A DNA stretch of 64,000 bases from CAYJBH01 sp964368815. Lineage in GTDB: Bacteria; Bacillota; Clostridia; Oscillospirales; Ruminococcaceae. The stretch spans positions 62,001-126,000 of the forward strand of contig CAYJDA010000002.1 of NCBI GenBank assembly GCA_964368815.1, given 5' to 3'. A program made the translations under genes and the position numbers. Shown here piece after piece: positions 25,250 through 33,190 of the stretch. Every line of letters starts with the position of its first letter. The stretch's first letter is position 1. The notes beneath the pieces were generated by a model. That model saw only the letters and a program-made list of their open reading frames with translations. It was not told where the DNA came from and did not search any database.

Positions 25250-26002
25250 TTAATCGTAATGAAAAACGCCGTAAAATGAGACCTTATCGTTCTCATTATT
25301 GTAGCCTCTAACTATGGTTTTATTGTCCTCACATGCTTTTTGCGCTGTATAAGTTTCGGATTGCTTGAGCTCGGATACAAAGTAAATTTCCATTCTTGAT
25401 AGGCGGTCTAACTCTGCTTCACTATCGCTTAGGCTGTCGTAGCAAAAATCACCGTATCTTGCATTATTAACATGACCAAGTCCATCGATATAGCTTCTTT
25501 GAACCGTTGAAGTTGCTATATCGGAAAATTCATGTCTACCCTTAAAGGTGGGGCGAGCATCTAAAAGGGTAACCTGTTCCGGCTCCATAATTTCAAACGG
25601 AAGCGGTCTTTTTCTATAAATAGTTCTCCCTACGAGGTCAAGCATGGTGGAGTAGGTAGCACAGTTGAACACTACCTCACCCTTTTCATTTTTAGCCTGA
25701 AGTTCACGCCGAAAAAATATCCCTTTGTTTTCGGAATGCCAGGTGGTAATAAACAGTGGCTCTGTGCCGCGAACCGGCATTTGTGGCTCTATGGTGAGTG
25801 AGAGTAGCACCCAGGAAAGATCCATAGATATTAGCCGTTCAAAGTCAATGTTGTGTTTTTTTAAATGCACTCCAACAATGTTGTTTACAACAGTTTGAAA
25901 CCCTGCCGGTTTTAAAAATCCTTTGCTGTTTAAAAGGGAGAACTCCGGCTCATAACGATACACTTCCCTTGTTTCGCTGTTTGTTAAGGTGTTTTCTGTC
26001 AT
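25250..26002 (-). CDS. Acyl-ACP thioesterase (FatA-like double hotdog)
   Basis: 250 residues with two hotdog domains. The second carries the plant/bacterial acyl-ACP thioesterase motif DGLGHVNNARYGDF, whose Asn and His match the catalytic residues of the FatA/FatB family. It would release free fatty acids from acyl carrier protein. It overlaps the upstream DUF4091 gene by 4 bp and so is translated with it, an unusual pairing of lipid and carbohydrate-type genes. Confidence 0.85.
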   Translation of the reverse strand: MTENTLTNSETREVYRYEPEFSLLNSKGFLKPAGFQTVVNNIVGVHLKKHNIDFERLISMDLSWVLLSLTIEPQMPVRGTEPLFITTWHSENKGIFFRRELQAKNEKGEVVFNCATYSTMLDLVGRTIYRKRPLPFEIMEPEQVTLLDARPTFKGRHEFSDIATSTVQRSYIDGLGHVNNARYGDFCYDSLSDSEAELDRLSRMEIYFVSELKQSETYTAQKACEDNKTIVRGYNNENDKVSFYGVFHYD

Positions 26003-27642
26003 ATTCTTTTTTCTATCTCGCTGTTGATGCGGTTACATAATCTTAAAATAAAATCTTTTTCCATAGGGAAGTTGTTAAACTTAATATCTGCACCTGCAAC
26101 TTCCTTTATTATTGCTTTGGTAAATTCGGCATCAGTAAGTTCTTCAAGAAGCTTTAGTCTTCGTAGGTCATAAAGCGCCTCCATCTGAACCTCGTTTCTT
26201 ATAGAGCTATAAACAATACCGTCCGGTCCCGGATATACCAAGAAGGGGTCGCCGGAAGGGAATCCATATTTTGCATCGGTAATAATATATGGGTTAATAG
26301 GGTGTATCGAATACTGACTATTATAGAAGTTAAAGCCCCAATGCAAAAATCCTTTAATGTCGTACAGGTAACAAAGGGTTCCCATTATTCTGTTACGATA
26401 GGAAGGCATTGAAAAAAATCGATTAGAAACATCCTTCGACTGGGAACAACAATAGTAAACCCATAAATCGCTCACCTTGTTTTCTATAAAAGGTTCAATA
26501 TGGTCATTTGCCGGTATTGGTGTTTCTATAGCACCTAATTTATAGAAATCATAGTTGCTTAACGCATCCATAATCGTATAGCCTTCAAGCAGGTCGGCTA
26601 CCTGTGCTTTAGCGGCCTGATAATTTGATAAATGCTCAAGAGAAGGCTCATCTGAAATATGGAAAAAAATTGTTTCCTTGCCATAGCCTTTTGTTGTTAA
26701 AAATTTTAAAAGTGCCGGAATAAAAGCCTCTAAGAAATAACGGTACTGAACCGAGGTTGCCTCAACATGCCAGCCAAAAATTTCCTGCTCCACCGAGTTT
26801 ACCGTTGCTATTATCTTTGGTGTGAATTTTGCTCCCCACTGAGTAAAGAGATGAGCTATTTCAATATTGGTGATACCGTATTTTAAACAGATATCACACC
26901 ATCTATTTAGCTTAGAAAAGTCAAATATATAGCTGTCATTCTCGAGCTTTTCAACACCAACAAGCTGAATAGTTAACCTTTCGCCGCCCATAGCAATATC
27001 TAAAGAGGGGGTAAAAACAGGGGTTAATAGCATATTTATGCCGGCTTTTGCTCCTGCAAATTTTATAAAATTTTCCGTTATTCGCCAAAATTCTTCCGAA
27101 AAGGGTTCTACCGAGTAGTATTGACATATGCCGTCACAATGAAACCATTCGGTGTGTAAAAATGATGTTGTAGGAAGCTCTGCCGATAAAACATCGAGTT
27201 GAAGTTTCTGTTCAAAAACATCTTCATCAGAAGCCTTCACTCTAACGGTAATAATATAGCTACCTGCAACAACCGTCTCGGTGGGGATAGATATCCAAAG
27301 GCTACGGAACTGATTATTAATCGGCAGTATTACTCCGTCAGACGGAACTAAAAGATCTGGATATAAACCCGGAGTTGTTTTTAAATAGTGAATATCCCTT
27401 TTTGGGAACACCGGTAGGTGTGATGGAACTGTTTCTACCGAGCAAAAATTTGCATCGATTCCCGACACACTCACCCTAAAAGGAATGGGGTGGGTTAGCG
27501 AATTTACAGCAGTATATACCAACTGTAGTGATATAGTTTCTCCGTGTATCGCGGTTAGCCGTGATACATTGAGCGGTTGCGGCCGGCTATCTTCAAATAC
27601 TTTTTCGAGTGAGTCTGATAAAAAAAATTGGTATTCAGCCAT
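25999..27642 (-). CDS. DUF4091-type (GH123-like) protein
   Basis: 547 residues, no signal peptide. An N-terminal beta-rich part (about 1-130, with a LTAIHGETISLQLVY start) is followed by a TIM-barrel-like half including FFHISDEPSLEHL, where the acidic DEP pair resembles the catalytic Asp-Glu of GH123 enzymes that use substrate-assisted catalysis on N-acetyl-sugars. The C-terminal part carries GFLHWGFNFYN. This matches the DUF4091 family. I start at the ATG at 27642, after GGGGTG, rather than at 27657. It is the first gene of a two-gene operon with the thioesterase, from a consensus promoter. The substrate is unknown, and cytoplasmic location suggests action on imported glycans. Confidence 0.75.
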   Translation of the reverse strand: MAEYQFFLSDSLEKVFEDSRPQPLNVSRLTAIHGETISLQLVYTAVNSLTHPIPFRVSVSGIDANFCSVETVPSHLPVFPKRDIHYLKTTPGLYPDLLVPSDGVILPINNQFRSLWISIPTETVVAGSYIITVRVKASDEDVFEQKLQLDVLSAELPTTSFLHTEWFHCDGICQYYSVEPFSEEFWRITENFIKFAGAKAGINMLLTPVFTPSLDIAMGGERLTIQLVGVEKLENDSYIFDFSKLNRWCDICLKYGITNIEIAHLFTQWGAKFTPKIIATVNSVEQEIFGWHVEATSVQYRYFLEAFIPALLKFLTTKGYGKETIFFHISDEPSLEHLSNYQAAKAQVADLLEGYTIMDALSNYDFYKLGAIETPIPANDHIEPFIENKVSDLWVYYCCSQSKDVSNRFFSMPSYRNRIMGTLCYLYDIKGFLHWGFNFYNSQYSIHPINPYIITDAKYGFPSGDPFLVYPGPDGIVYSSIRNEVQMEALYDLRRLKLLEELTDAEFTKAIIKEVAGADIKFNNFPMEKDFILRLCNRINSEIEKRI

Positions 27643-27680
27643 ATTTGCACCCCACATTTATTTTTTCTTGTTTTATCTGT

Positions 27681-27709
27681 ATTATAACAGCTAAGTGTAT
27701 TAAATGCAA
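27681..27709 (-). promoter_or_regulatory. Promoter of the DUF4091/thioesterase operon
   Basis: On the minus strand: TTGCAT (27709-27704), 17-bp spacer, TATAAT (27686-27681), 39 bp before the ATG at 27642. Confidence 0.75.
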
Positions 27710-27721
27710 TTAGAAAATTAA

Positions 27722-27765
27722 AAACAGACCATATTAAACTTTCATAAGTAAACGTTGGTCTGTTT
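27722..27765 (-). terminator. Terminator after the acetyltransferase gene
   Basis: Arms AAACAGACCA and TGGTCTGTTT with further imperfect pairing inside; on the minus strand the stem ends in TTTTTAATTTT. It lies 18 bp beyond the stop at 27783. Confidence 0.82.
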
Positions 27766-27782
27766 ATATATTAGTTATTTAA

Positions 27783-28304
27783 CTAATTATTAATGTTTTG
27801 GATTAAATCAAGTTCATATGCTATGCGAGGAGAGCCATCTGCAAGCCTAATTGAACCTCGATCAATAAAGCCGTTTTTAATCATCATTCTGCGCATTGAT
27901 TTATTGTCGGCATGGGTATCACATCTAAGCCCAACTGCATTTATCCGGCAGCTTTGCTCTTTGCAATAGTCAACTAACAATCCACCGATTCCGCGTCCTT
28001 TCATCTCGGGAAGAACAGCAACTCTATGTAACGAGGTATAGGGTGGAGGCAACAAAAACGCGCCGCTTTCATCATAGGCGAAATCAAGTGCTTCGGTAAA
28101 AACAAATGTAGCTACCGGCTGGTCGTCTATGAATAAAAGATAGCTTTCTTTCTTAGAAACATCATCCGCAATCATCTCAAATGTGGGGTAGTTGTCCTGC
28201 CATTGGTCCACTCCGGCCATGGCAAGCGCTTTTTTTCCGGTAAGCAATATTTCCAAAACTGTATGAATCTCCTGCTCGGTGGCAGGGCGAATAAGGTGAT
28301 TCAT
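27783..28304 (-). CDS. GNAT-family N-acetyltransferase
   Basis: 173 residues with the GNAT acetyl-CoA-binding signature LHRVAVLPEMKGRGIGGLLVDYCKE split as VAVLPEMKGRGIGG (V-x-x-x-x-R-G-x-G-x-x-G) and the later LRCDTHADNKSMRRMMIKNGF. The substrate is not evident. It begins 14 bp after the stop of the peptide-binding lipoprotein gene and is probably co-transcribed with it, so a role in handling imported peptides or amino acids is possible but unproven. Confidence 0.85.
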   Translation of the reverse strand: MNHLIRPATEQEIHTVLEILLTGKKALAMAGVDQWQDNYPTFEMIADDVSKKESYLLFIDDQPVATFVFTEALDFAYDESGAFLLPPPYTSLHRVAVLPEMKGRGIGGLLVDYCKEQSCRINAVGLRCDTHADNKSMRRMMIKNGFIDRGSIRLADGSPRIAYELDLIQNINN

Positions 28305-28318
28305 CTATCGTCCTCTGT

Positions 28319-29980
28319 TTAAATTCCGTCAACCTGATACTGAGTATCTTCCTGTGCTACATATGCATTTGTGACGTATAGATTACCCAGTGCATTAACA
28401 ATGCAGCCTTCAGTTTGATCGTTAATTAACATGCGGTGTACCGGGTGAAATAACGGTGCAACAGGCATATTTGCCATAAGATGAGTCTCGGCACTTTGTA
28501 GCGCTTCTTTGTTGTGCATACCGGTTGGATTCATCGCAGCCTCGAATAGAAGCTCGTCATAGGCATTATCATCATAGCCGGTAATGTTATCAATGTTTTC
28601 AGAGTGCAACAGCGATAATGGCTCTGCAGGATGCAATACATCTGCGAGAGTAGCACCCACCGCAACATTATAACTTCCGCTCTCTAATGCCTCCTCATAC
28701 TCCCTGTCCGACATGGCCACAAAGCTTATTTCACCACGTGTAATCTGCCTAACCGAATTTGCCAACTCTTCATAATAGGTAATATAAGGATCACTGTCCC
28801 GGACAATCATAGTAATGTTTAAACCTACGCCGTCGTTAAATCTTGCCGAGCTTAAAGCTTGCTGTGATTCATCAATGCTGTCGTTGAGGTTAAAGTTGTT
28901 TCGTTCTAAAGTATCGGAAAAGTCATTTCCGGAATAGATATATCCCGGCGCAACTAATCCCGAAGCAGGGATACCCTGTTCAGGCAAGTTTTCGTCAAGT
29001 AGCCCATTGCGATCAATAGCAAGGCTGATAGCCTGCCTTACAAGAAGGGTGCTTGTTGGGCTTCTTCTGGTGTTATAGCTAAGATAAACGGTATTAAAAG
29101 AAGCAATTTCAACGAGTTGACCCGGAAAGGCAGTGTAAATATTTTGTTCCGGGTTTAGGATGATATTAATATCACCGTTTGCAAAGCCAAGCGACTCATC
29201 TAAAAATTCGTTTGAGAAGTAAAGCTGTTCTACAGTAACTTCAAGCATATTGTAGTACGATGTATTTCTTATAGCAACAAATTCGGTGCTGCTTTCGGAG
29301 GCGATAACAAACGGCCCACTGGATACATGGATGGGTTGCAATTCTTCACTTTCGGGATCCTGCTCAGGTAGATTAGAACCTCGGTAGGTTGGTGCAAAAG
29401 CCGGCATTGTTAACATAGCAACAAACTCGGAATAAGGTTTGCTTAAAATTATTTCAAGCTCATAGTTTCCGTTAGAATATATACCAACATCTGATAGTGT
29501 AAATTCCTCAGGTTGCTCATCCTCGGGGAGGACATAATCATCAGCTCCACTGATAATTTCAATTAAACGCTCTCTAACAAAGGGGTCGCCCTCTTCGTCC
29601 AGAATTTTGTAAAATGATTCTACGAAATCGTCCGCAGTTATATTATCGCCGTTTGAGTACTTTGCGTTAGAGCGAAGTGTAAAAGTGTAGGTTAAACCAT
29701 CCTCACTTACGTTATAGCTATCACAGATTGCCGGAATCAAATCTCCGGTGACGGAATCATAACTAAATAAGCCCTCGTAGCAGGCGGTGTAAACCGGTGA
29801 AACAGTGCCAAATCCGGTTGATAACGGATCTATTTTGGCGGGTAGCTCATCTACCGACACGGTCAATGTAATTGGCTCCGGTTCCGGTTCCGGCTCTTCT
29901 ACTACCACGGGGTTAGGCGGTGTCGTTCCGCAGGAAGCAAGTAAAACTAAAGCAAGTACAAGGGATGTAATTTTTTTCAT
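28319..29980 (-). CDS. Oligopeptide/dipeptide ABC transporter substrate-binding lipoprotein
   Basis: 553 residues. A signal peptide ends in the lipobox LLASC (Cys about 17), followed by a Pro/Glu-rich spacer (EEPEPEPEPITL) and a full SBP_bac_5 (OppA-like) domain with SYNVSEDGLTYTFTLR, AKYSNGDNITADDFVESF and RQAISLAIDRNGLL. It would sit outside the membrane and capture peptides or similar ligands. No permease or ATPase genes are next to it, so it is an orphan binding protein. The palindrome GTTATCGATAAC (30061-30072) upstream may be its operator. Confidence 0.9.
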   Translation of the reverse strand: MKKITSLVLALVLLASCGTTPPNPVVVEEPEPEPEPITLTVSVDELPAKIDPLSTGFGTVSPVYTACYEGLFSYDSVTGDLIPAICDSYNVSEDGLTYTFTLRSNAKYSNGDNITADDFVESFYKILDEEGDPFVRERLIEIISGADDYVLPEDEQPEEFTLSDVGIYSNGNYELEIILSKPYSEFVAMLTMPAFAPTYRGSNLPEQDPESEELQPIHVSSGPFVIASESSTEFVAIRNTSYYNMLEVTVEQLYFSNEFLDESLGFANGDINIILNPEQNIYTAFPGQLVEIASFNTVYLSYNTRRSPTSTLLVRQAISLAIDRNGLLDENLPEQGIPASGLVAPGYIYSGNDFSDTLERNNFNLNDSIDESQQALSSARFNDGVGLNITMIVRDSDPYITYYEELANSVRQITRGEISFVAMSDREYEEALESGSYNVAVGATLADVLHPAEPLSLLHSENIDNITGYDDNAYDELLFEAAMNPTGMHNKEALQSAETHLMANMPVAPLFHPVHRMLINDQTEGCIVNALGNLYVTNAYVAQEDTQYQVDGI

Positions 29981-30060
29981 GTGCTATCAACCTCTCTTCA
30001 AGCTTGTGAAATTACAGCCTCCCCGCTGCATCACAGCTTAATCATTAATAAAACAAACAC

Positions 30061-30072
30061 GTTATCGATAAC
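30061..30072. promoter_or_regulatory. Palindrome upstream of the peptide-binding lipoprotein gene
   Basis: Perfect 12-bp palindrome GTTATCGATAAC with a central CG, the style of LacI-family operators. It lies just downstream of a TATAAT (minus strand, about 30083-30078), 81 bp from the start codon. The other bases of the 29981-30274 gap hold only the tRNA terminator. Confidence 0.45.
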
Positions 30073-30092
30073 TTGTTATTATAAATTTAGAC

Positions 30093-30116
30093 AAAAAAAC
30101 CTCGAGATACTCGAGG
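30093..30116 (-). terminator. Terminator of the tRNA cluster
   Basis: CCTCGA and TCGAGG arms (minus strand reads CCTCGAGTATCTCGAGG) followed by seven T. It ends the leftward tRNA-Lys/Met/Glu transcript, about 160 bp beyond tRNA-Glu. Confidence 0.88.
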
Positions 30117-30274
30117 AATGAAGTCTAACCATACGGCTATAGAATATATTGATAAACCATATATGACACGCTTAAAGGAAAAACATTGCAGTTACTGCTC
30201 TAAAAATTTCCTTGTTCAAAGAATTTGGAGGGAAAGTAGAAACTGCAAATCGCTTGGCGCAACAAAATTCATTA

Positions 30275-30349
30275 TGGTGACCCGTACGAGAATCGAACTC
30301 GTGATTCCGCCGTGAAAGGGCGGTGTCTTAACCGCTTGACCAACGGGCC
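30275..30349 (-). tRNA. tRNA-Glu (anticodon UUC)
   Basis: Minus-strand cloverleaf: acceptor GGCCCGT/ACGGGTC, anticodon arm CCGCC-CTTTCAC-GGCGG with anticodon TTC, T arm with GTTCGATTC, and an encoded CCA. The anticodon arm matches bacterial tRNA-Glu. Confidence 0.95.
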
Positions 30350-30410
30350 ATATTATTTTCATGTACTCGGTGCAACATCGAACCAAACCTTGGCAGGTCC
30401 GATATTACAA

Positions 30411-30487
30411 TGGTAGCGGTAGCAGGATTTGAACCGGCGACCTTTCGGGTATGAACCGAGTGCTCTGACCATCTGAGCTATACCGCC
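30411..30487 (-). tRNA. tRNA-Met (anticodon CAU, elongator type)
   Basis: Minus-strand cloverleaf: acceptor GGCGGTA/TACCGCT, anticodon loop TTCATAC, T loop GTTCAAATC, encoded CCA. It lacks the three consecutive G-C pairs of initiator tRNA in the anticodon stem (here CTCGG/CCGAA), so it is elongator Met; a tRNA-Ile needing lysidine is less likely. Confidence 0.9.
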
Positions 30488-30490
30488 ACA

Positions 30491-30566
30491 TGGTGAGATA
30501 CCGGAGATTCGAACTCCGGACACCCTGCTTAAAAGGCAGGTGCTCTGCCGACTGAGCTAGTATCTC
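30491..30566 (-). tRNA. tRNA-Lys (anticodon UUU)
   Basis: Minus-strand cloverleaf: acceptor GAGATAC/GTATCTC, anticodon arm CCTGC-CTTTTAA-GCAGG with anticodon TTT, T loop GTTCGAATC, encoded CCA. First of three tRNAs behind a perfect consensus promoter. Confidence 0.95.
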
Positions 30567-30581
30567 GTAATGTGCCTTGTA

Positions 30582-30610
30582 ATTATAACATAGTGTATAC
30601 TCGTTGTCAA
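30582..30610 (-). promoter_or_regulatory. Perfect consensus promoter of the tRNA cluster
   Basis: On the minus strand: TTGACA (30610-30605), 17-bp spacer, TATAAT (30587-30582), 15 bp before tRNA-Lys. Both boxes match the sigma-A consensus exactly. Confidence 0.9.
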
Positions 30611-30693
30611 TACAAATTTTTCGATTTTATTTTTTTAAAGTAAAGTGTTAGATTTTATGGACTTTTGTACAGCTAAAACCATTGCTATCCTAC

Positions 30694-30730
30694 TTAGTTA
30701 CTTGACTAAATGTCTTTGTCTATGTATAAT
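30694..30730 (+). promoter_or_regulatory. MATE gene promoter with overlapping inverted repeat
   Basis: TTGACT (30702-30707), 17-bp spacer, TATAAT (30725-30730). The inverted repeat TTAGTTACTTGACTAA (30694-30709) covers the -35 box and shares TTAGTTACTT with the GntR operator at 5243-5252, so it is a likely repressor site. Confidence 0.65.
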
Positions 30731-30799
30731 TAAAATTAACTGAATAATTATTTGTTTAGTAAGCTTTAACTAATACCATAAACAAAGGGAACTGCAAAT

Positions 30800-32173
30800 T
30801 TGAAGGATACAAACATTCTTGCTACCGCTCCTATCGGTAGGCTTTTTTTTAGGATGGCAATGCCAACCATTACAGCGCAGATAATTAATATGCTATATAA
30901 CCTTGTAGACAGAATGTATATAGGTAGAATTCCGGATGTTGGAGCACTTGCGCTTACCGGAGTTGGAGTTTGCTTACCAATCATATTTATTATATCGGCT
31001 TTTTCCATGCTGGTGGGATTTGGAGGCGCTCCGCGTGCCTCAATTTTTTTGGGAGCGGGAGATCGCAAAAAGGCAGAAAAAGTTTTGGGGTCAAGTGTAA
31101 GTACTCTATTAATAATCTCTGTAGTAATTACCGTGTTATTTATTGTTTTTGGCAGACAACTGTTGTTGTTATTCGGCGCAAGCGGCGATACCATCGGATA
31201 TGCTTCTGATTATCTTTTAATTTATTCCTGTGGTACTATTTTTGTTCAAATTTCACTCGGACTTACACCCTTTATAACTGCACAGGGTTACACAAAGGTA
31301 AGCATGTTATCGGTGTTGATAGGTGCTGTTACCAATATAATTTTAGACCCAATATTTATCTTTGTGTTAGAGATGGGTGTTTCCGGTGCCGCCCTTGCAA
31401 CAATTATATCTCAGGGGCTTTCGGCAACCTTTGTTCTTGGATTTCTTATAAGCCGTCATAGTAGCTTAAGGCTTAAGTTAAAAAATATGGTTCCGGATAT
31501 AAAGATAATATTATCCTGCCTTGCACTTGGTTTCTCGCCATTTATAATGCAGATAACCGAGAGCATAACCATTATTAGTTTTAACAGCTCATTACTAAAA
31601 TACGGTGGGGACTTAGCGGTGGGCGCCATGACCATCTGTTCCTCCGCTATGCAACTTATTATGCTGCCCTTGCAGGGTCTTTCTCAGGGAGCTCAACCGA
31701 TAACCGGCTATAATCTCGGCGCCGGAAACCTTGACAGGGTTCGAAAAATATTTAAAATGCTTCTGTTTGTGGCGGTAACATATACCGTAGTTATGTGGAT
31801 TATTCTGATGTTAGCTCCACAGATATTTGTAGTTATTTTTACCAACGATCCCGAACTTATTGAATACTCAAAATTTGCATTAAGAATATATATGGCAGGA
31901 ACACTTGCGTTTGGCGTTCAGATGTCATGCCAGATGACTTTCCTCGCCCTCGGCTGTGCTAAACAGTCAGCAATAGCTGCAATAAACCGTAAAATAATTC
32001 TGCTTATACCGTTAATATTTATTCTACCAAATTTTTTCGACGACAAAGTTATGGCGGTATTCTTGGCAGAGCCTATTGCAGATATCTTAGCTGCGATTAC
32101 CACTGCACTGATATTTAACTATACATTTAAAAGAATTCTTAAAAAACGCGAGGAGGAACTACAAGCTAAGTAG
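30800..32173 (+). CDS. MATE-family multidrug/cation exporter
   Basis: 457 residues with twelve hydrophobic segments and two related halves, as in the MATE family. Motifs include LVDRMYIGRIPDVGALALTG near the first helix, TNIILDPIFIFVLEMGVSGAA in the first half, and GLSQGAQPITGYNLGAG in the second. It would export drugs or metabolites using an ion gradient. The start is TTG at 30800, nine bases after AAGGGAA. The 3' end overlaps the convergent amidohydrolase gene by 15 bp. The promoter carries an operator-like inverted repeat. Confidence 0.92.
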   Translation: MKDTNILATAPIGRLFFRMAMPTITAQIINMLYNLVDRMYIGRIPDVGALALTGVGVCLPIIFIISAFSMLVGFGGAPRASIFLGAGDRKKAEKVLGSSVSTLLIISVVITVLFIVFGRQLLLLFGASGDTIGYASDYLLIYSCGTIFVQISLGLTPFITAQGYTKVSMLSVLIGAVTNIILDPIFIFVLEMGVSGAALATIISQGLSATFVLGFLISRHSSLRLKLKNMVPDIKIILSCLALGFSPFIMQITESITIISFNSSLLKYGGDLAVGAMTICSSAMQLIMLPLQGLSQGAQPITGYNLGAGNLDRVRKIFKMLLFVAVTYTVVMWIILMLAPQIFVVIFTNDPELIEYSKFALRIYMAGTLAFGVQMSCQMTFLALGCAKQSAIAAINRKIILLIPLIFILPNFFDDKVMAVFLAEPIADILAAITTALIFNYTFKRILKKREEELQAK

Positions 32174-32956
32174 CCTTTTTGCATTACCTGAAAAAATCAT
32201 ATTTTCCTGTTCTTCGGTAAACCCGCAGGACAGGATTCCTTTGCGCTCTCTTTCGGCGCTTCCCCAGGGGGAATCGGTTGCAAACAATATCTTGTCTGCA
32301 CCGTGTGCATTAACTATATCTGTAAATTGCTTTTTCGTATAATAGTCAACCCCCTGCGATGTATCAAGATATATATTGGTTCCGCAAAGCAGATCTAAAA
32401 CCTCATCCCACATTGCCATTCCTCCGAGATGTGCCGCAACCATTGTGCCTCCACGCATATGGTTTGCTACATCCCTAAACATAGCAGGGGTAGCATTGTA
32501 AGGTGGTTTATATGCAATATCATAACCACTGTGTTGCAATATTATCAAGCCTTTATTAAATGCATAGTCATATATTTTAAGCATCAGGGGATCATTAACA
32601 ATAAAGTTTTGATACTGAGCATGAAGTTTAATTCCTTTAAGCCCATAGGAAACTACTAAATCAATATCTTTTCTAAAATCATCACTGCGAGGACTTATAC
32701 TTCCAAACGGAATAATCCTATCGTCGGCTATTTCCTGTGCAAATTTACAGCCGGCTTCAGTTTGGCTGGGCTTTGTTGCAATCTGAGCAATTACCGAGAT
32801 GTCAACACCACATCGGTCCATCTCGGCTAATAAGCTTGTCTTGGTTCCGTCGGTAACCGGCTCTATCGGTTGATTAACCCAGTGTTTTTTTAATCCACTC
32901 ATGGCTTTTGGGGCAAGCGCATCCGGAAAAATATGTGTGTGAAAATCTATTAACAT
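32159..32956 (-). CDS. Amidohydrolase-family metal-dependent hydrolase
   Basis: 265 residues of the amidohydrolase_2 TIM-barrel group (related to decarboxylases such as ACMSD). Metal-ligand candidates: HTH in IDFHTHIFPD (residues 6-8), the His in MVAAHLGGM, and Asp in LFATDSPWGS. The ATG at 32956 has AGGAG at good spacing. No neighbouring gene points to a pathway. Its last codons overlap the MATE gene on the other strand, so the two transcripts are complementary at their 3' ends. Confidence 0.85.
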   Translation of the reverse strand: MLIDFHTHIFPDALAPKAMSGLKKHWVNQPIEPVTDGTKTSLLAEMDRCGVDISVIAQIATKPSQTEAGCKFAQEIADDRIIPFGSISPRSDDFRKDIDLVVSYGLKGIKLHAQYQNFIVNDPLMLKIYDYAFNKGLIILQHSGYDIAYKPPYNATPAMFRDVANHMRGGTMVAAHLGGMAMWDEVLDLLCGTNIYLDTSQGVDYYTKKQFTDIVNAHGADKILFATDSPWGSAERERKGILSCGFTEEQENMIFSGNAKRLLSL

Positions 32957-33190
32957 AAAATCTCCTATAATAATATATTTATTTTTATTGGCCGAGGGCG
33001 TAAACTGTTTTCTGCCAATATTAATGTATAAAAATCTTCACGCCGACTATATTCCTTTCATAGTATGAAATACGCAGCCAAAGTTATTAAGTACGCTTTA
33101 ATTATAGCACCAACAGTTATTAAAATCAATGTAGTTGATTTTGCGTTGCGTATAAAGGAATTTAAATATGGTACATACAGGGGTGAAAAC

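Noticed and set aside
30118..30315. 65-codon open frame on the plus strand before the tRNA cluster
   Set aside because: It runs into tRNA-Glu in antisense and crosses the tRNA terminator's flank; no start site or similarity supports it.
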